Assembly: GCA_964600165.1 (NCBI GenBank)
Contig: CAZRIP010000029.1
Coordinates: forward strand, 1 to 31,841
Direction of reading: 5' to 3'
DNA from: CAZRIP01 sp964600165
GTDB lineage: Bacteria > Elusimicrobiota > Elusimicrobia > UBA1565 > UBA9628
Length of the DNA: 31,841 bases
Positions 28,788 to 31,841 of this stretch are shown piece by piece. Within the stretch, counting starts at the first letter, position 1; each line of letters begins with the position of its first letter. Made by a program: the position numbers and the translations under genes. The notes beneath the pieces were generated by a model. The model ran no database searches and had not been told where the DNA came from. It worked only from the letters and a program-made list of their open reading frames with translations.

Positions 28788-30395
28788 GTGAGGCTCAACG
28801 CGGCGCGCGCCGCCGAGATCGTCGCGCTCGCCGCCGTCTATTTCGTCTCGGCCAAGCTCGGCCTCAAGCTCGCGTTCGTGCACGCGAGCGCGACGGCCGT
28901 CTGGCCGCCGACGGGCATCGCCTTGGCGGCGCTGCTCGTGCTGGGGCGCGGCGTGTGGCCGGGCGTGCTGCTGGGCGCGTTCGCGGCGAACCTGTCGACG
29001 GCGGGCAACGTCTGGACCTCGATCGCCATCGCCTGCGGCAACACGCTCGAGGGCGTGGTCGGCGCGTATCTCGTGGAGCGCTATGCCAGGGGGCGCAACG
29101 CCTTCGAGCGGCCGCTCGACGTGTTCCGCTACGCGTTCCTTGCCGGGATTGCGGCGAGCGCCGTCGCCGCCACCGTCGGCGTGGCGAGCTTGGCGCTCGG
29201 GGGCTTCGCGCCGTGGGGCCGCTTCGGAGCGATCTGGGCGACGTGGTGGCTCGGCGACGCGGGTGGCGCGATGAACGTCGCCCCTCTGCTCATCCTCTGG
29301 GCGCGCCCAAGCGCGGCCGACGCCGTCAAGCGAAGGCCGGGAGAGGTCGCGGCTTTCGTCGCAGTCCTCGCCGGCGTCGCCTGGCTCGTCGCCGCGCCGG
29401 CCGGCTTGCGGGGCCGGCCCGTCGGCTTCCTGTCGATGCCGCTTCTCATCTGGGCGGCGGTGCGCTTCGGCGCGCCGCTGGCCTCCGCCGCGATCGTCCT
29501 GCGTGGCGCGCTGGCCATCATCGCGACGCTCAAGGGCTTCGGGTTCTTCGCCCGGCCCGATCCCAACGAGTCGCTGCTTCTGCTCCAGGCGTTCCTGTGC
29601 GTGGACTCGACGACCGTGCTGGCGCTCGCCGCCGCGATCACGCAATTGCGGCGGACCGAGGCCGAACTGCGCGCCGCGCACGCGGGGTTGGAAGTCAAGG
29701 TCGCCGAGCGGACCCGGGATCTCAAGCGCTCCAACGAGGAGCTGGAGCAGTACGCCTACATCGTCTCGCACGACCTTCAGGAGCCGCTGCGCAAGATCTC
29801 CGGCTTCATCGACCTTTGGTCGCGGACCTACCGCGGCAAGCTCGACGAGAAGGCCGATCATTACGTGACCCTCGTCATCGACGGCGCCGAGCGCATGAGC
29901 ATGCTGATCCGCGACCTTCTTGCCTATTCGCGCGTCGGCCGGGACGCGACTCGCGGGCCCGTCGCGGCCGGCGACGCGCTGCGCCTGGCGCTCGACGACC
30001 TCGCCCAGGCCATCGAGCGCGAGGGCGCGGAGGTGGTCGTCGGCGAGCTGCCGACCGTCACGGCCGATCCGATCGAGCTGCGCCAGCTCTTCACGAACCT
30101 CGTCGGCAACGCGATCAAGTTCCACGCCGAGCGTCCGCCGCGGGTGAGCGTCTCTTGCGAGCGCCGCGAGGGAGAGTGGCTCTTTCAAGTCCGCGACAAC
30201 GGCATCGGCATCGAGCCCGCGCACCGCGAGCAGATCTTCGTCCTTTTTCAGCGCCTGCACCCGCGCCACAAGTTCCCCGGCACGGGCATCGGCTTGGCCG
30301 TCTGCAAGAAGATCGTCGATCGGCGCGGCGGGCGTATCTGGGTCGACTCGAAGATGGGCGAGGGCTCGGTTTTCTCGTTCACGATCCCCATTTGA
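28788..30395 (+). CDS. MASE1-domain membrane sensor histidine kinase
   Basis: 535 residues from GTG 28788. Residues 8-285 contain about eight hydrophobic segments in the MASE1 pattern (AVWPPTGIALAALLVLGRGVWPGVLLGAF, with WPPTGI as its landmark near 39-44). A coiled coil (285-322) leads to HisKA with H328 (IVSHDLQEPLRKI) and HATPase_c with N441 (TNLVGNAIKF), DNGIGI (470-475) and GTGIGLA (498-504). All boxes are intact. No receiver domain is fused and no regulator gene is adjacent. It sits between osmC and a flippase gene; the flippase has its own -10 over the kinase stop codon. Confidence 0.94.
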   Translation: MRLNAARAAEIVALAAVYFVSAKLGLKLAFVHASATAVWPPTGIALAALLVLGRGVWPGVLLGAFAANLSTAGNVWTSIAIACGNTLEGVVGAYLVERYARGRNAFERPLDVFRYAFLAGIAASAVAATVGVASLALGGFAPWGRFGAIWATWWLGDAGGAMNVAPLLILWARPSAADAVKRRPGEVAAFVAVLAGVAWLVAAPAGLRGRPVGFLSMPLLIWAAVRFGAPLASAAIVLRGALAIIATLKGFGFFARPDPNESLLLLQAFLCVDSTTVLALAAAITQLRRTEAELRAAHAGLEVKVAERTRDLKRSNEELEQYAYIVSHDLQEPLRKISGFIDLWSRTYRGKLDEKADHYVTLVIDGAERMSMLIRDLLAYSRVGRDATRGPVAAGDALRLALDDLAQAIEREGAEVVVGELPTVTADPIELRQLFTNLVGNAIKFHAERPPRVSVSCERREGEWLFQVRDNGIGIEPAHREQIFVLFQRLHPRHKFPGTGIGLAVCKKIVDRRGGRIWVDSKMGEGSVFSFTIPI

Positions 30396-30401
30396 TAGAC
30401 T
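30396..30401 (+). promoter_or_regulatory. -10 element of the flippase gene
   Basis: TAGACT, six bases before the ATG at 30408; it begins one base past the kinase stop codon (30393-30395). No -35 is clear. The spacing is the same as at four other gene starts in the window. Confidence 0.45.
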
Positions 30402-30407
30402 GAGCCG

Positions 30408-31841
30408 ATGCTCCGCGACCTCAAGAGCCTCGGGCGGGACACGGTCATTTACGGGCTTTCCACGGTCGTGGGGCGGCTGGTCAACGTCTTCCTGCTGCCG
30501 ATCTACACCCACTATCTCGCGCCCGGCGACTACGGCGTCGCGAGCACCGTCTTCGCGTATCTGGCTTTTCTCAACGTCGTCTACGCCTATGGAATGGACC
30601 TGGCGTTCATGCGCTTCTCCGGCCGGGGCAAGGACGGCGAGACCGGGAACTTCTCGACTCCTTTCTTTTCGGTCGCCGCGACCTCGATCCTGCTTTCCGC
30701 GGCGATCTACGTCTTCGCGGGCCCGGTCGCGCGCTTGGCCGACGTGCCGCCGGGGCTCGAGAACGTCGTCAAGCTCTCGGCTTGGATCCTCGCGCTCGAC
30801 GCGATCGCCATCGTGCCGTTCGCCGAGTTGCGGCTGGCGCGCCGCGCGACGGCCTACGCCGGCATCAAGACCGCGAACATCATCCTCAACGTCGCGCTGA
30901 CGTATTTTTTCCTGGGCCGGCTGCGCCTCGGCGTCCCCGGAGTCTTTTTGGCCGCGATGGCGGCCTCGAGCGCGACGCTGACGATGCTCGCTCCCGTCGT
31001 GGCGAAGAAGCTGGAGTTCAAGTTCGACCGGCCGCTCCACAAGGAAATGCTGCGCTTCGGCCTGCCGCTGATCCCGGCGGGCATCGCCTCGATGGTCGTG
31101 CAGGTCATAGACCGGCCGATCATGATGCGCATGTCCGGCGACGCGGCGGTGGGGATCTACACGGCCAACTACAAGCTCGGCATCTTCATGCAGCTGATCA
31201 TCAACATGTTCGACATGGCGTGGCGGCCGTTCATCCTGCCGCGCGCGGAGTCGCCCGACGTCAAGCGGCTGATCGCGCGGGTGCTGACTTATTTCTGCGC
31301 GGGCTCGGCAGTGGTCGTGATCGCGGTCTCCCTTTTCATCCGGGACGTCGTGGCGCTGCCTCTGCTCGGCGGAAAGCCGCTGATCCATCCCGACTATTGG
31401 AGCGGCCTGCCCGTCGTGCCGTGGGTGCTGCTCGCTTATTTTTTCAACGGCGTCTATTACAACTTCCTGACGCCGGTCAATCTCGCCAAGCGCAACGATC
31501 TCGTCGCCGTCGCGACGGCCCTCGGCGCGATCGTCAACGTCGCGGCCATTCTCATCCTCCTCCCGCGGTGGGGCATCGTCGGCGCGGCGGCGGCCACGCT
31601 GCTCGCTTATGTGGTGATGGCCTGCGTCCTCTATTTCCTCGCCCAGAAAGTCTATCCGGTCGACTACGAGTGGGCGCGGCTGACGCGCGTGGCGGCGGCG
31701 TTCTCGGCGAGCGGAGCCCTGGCGTGGTATTTCTGGGATTCCCCGCTCTGGTCCCGGGGCCTGATCGTCCTGCCGATCCCGGTCATCCTCGCCGCGAGCG
31801 GGTTCGTCGCCGTGGACGCGCGCGCCGCGCTGCGCCGCCGG
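30408..31841 (+). CDS. Wzx-type polysaccharide flippase (MOP superfamily), 3' end missing
   Basis: 478 residues are visible, in frame to the last base of the window with no stop. The N-terminus SLGRDTVIYGLSTVVGRLVNVFLLPIYTHYLAPGDYGVAS is the standard opening of the polysaccharide biosynthesis/O-antigen flippase family, and about 12-14 hydrophobic segments follow, including the second-half landmark GLPLIPAGIASMVVQVIDRPIM. It should move lipid-linked oligosaccharide across the inner membrane, probably for capsule or O-antigen. A polysaccharide locus may continue beyond the window. The length is already near the family norm, so little is probably missing. Confidence 0.93.
   Translation, partial: MLRDLKSLGRDTVIYGLSTVVGRLVNVFLLPIYTHYLAPGDYGVASTVFAYLAFLNVVYAYGMDLAFMRFSGRGKDGETGNFSTPFFSVAATSILLSAAIYVFAGPVARLADVPPGLENVVKLSAWILALDAIAIVPFAELRLARRATAYAGIKTANIILNVALTYFFLGRLRLGVPGVFLAAMAASSATLTMLAPVVAKKLEFKFDRPLHKEMLRFGLPLIPAGIASMVVQVIDRPIMMRMSGDAAVGIYTANYKLGIFMQLIINMFDMAWRPFILPRAESPDVKRLIARVLTYFCAGSAVVVIAVSLFIRDVVALPLLGGKPLIHPDYWSGLPVVPWVLLAYFFNGVYYNFLTPVNLAKRNDLVAVATALGAIVNVAAILILLPRWGIVGAAAATLLAYVVMACVLYFLAQKVYPVDYEWARLTRVAAAFSASGALAWYFWDSPLWSRGLIVLPIPVILAASGFVAVDARAALRRR

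Noticed and set aside
28746..31388. 880-codon open frame on the minus strand
   Set aside because: Antisense to osmC, the MASE1 kinase and the flippase, all with clear domains. Its product is rich in Arg, Asp, Glu and His without any fold pattern, as expected for the complement of GC-rich codons.

Overview
The window is about 32 kb of GC-rich, densely packed bacterial DNA. The organism has an outer membrane: there is a TolC-type outer-membrane channel with an EmrAB pump, a periplasmic-type chaperone fragment, a bactofilin with an M23 endopeptidase, and a lipid-linked-sugar flippase. I could not identify a lineage with certainty. The gene mix (several secreted orphan proteins, orphan PAS/MASE1 kinases, bactofilin with M23) would suit an Elusimicrobiota-like or other poorly cultured diderm phylum, but this is inference from gene content only. 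No phage, insertion sequence with transposase, CRISPR array or rRNA is present.

Layout. 1-161 (-): start of a secreted protein running off the window. 234-4722 (-): alaS followed after one base by a three-PAS histidine kinase. 4757-6577 (-): a secreted protein joining a cyclic-nucleotide-phosphodiesterase-like HD domain to a 2OG-oxygenase/DUF1826-like domain. 6717-12199 (+): an envelope operon of M23 endopeptidase, bactofilin, SurA-N-like membrane protein, PfkB sugar kinase, ABC ATPase and ABC permease. 12224-12703 (+): hotdog thioesterase. 12764-17011 (+): a MarR-controlled multidrug efflux operon (marR-tolC-emrA-emrB) with a clear promoter and a SlyA-like operator. 17032-19052 (+): YibQ-type deacetylase and an aminotransferase. 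19011-19670 (-): secreted hypothetical. 19695-19777 (-): tRNA-Leu(CAA). 19820-23936: aromatic amino acid genes, aroG (+) facing chorismate mutase, aminotransferase, tyrA and pheA (-), with a very long hairpin between the two convergent ends. 24003-26085 (+): a Tyr/Gly-repeat secreted protein, then CheY, CheC-like phosphatase and GNAT acetyltransferase. 26061-28305 (-): methyltransferase, a 36-bp perfect palindrome, and a secreted FAD amine oxidase carrying a c-type haem motif. 28358-31841 (+): OsmC peroxidase, MASE1 histidine kinase, flippase (cut by the window end).

How it fits together. Within operons, genes are separated by 0-10 bases or overlap by 4 (ATGA/GTGA), so translational coupling is common. 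At operon heads the pattern is different: many genes carry a good -10 hexamer only 6-12 bases before the ATG, so their mRNAs should have no or almost no leader. This is the strongest genome-level signal in the window. Other points worth a second look are an aminotransferase whose only sensible start is ACG, two long palindromes, a MarR operator placed on the transcription start, and three unusual secreted proteins (HD-DUF1826 fusion, haem-motif amine oxidase, Tyr-repeat protein).
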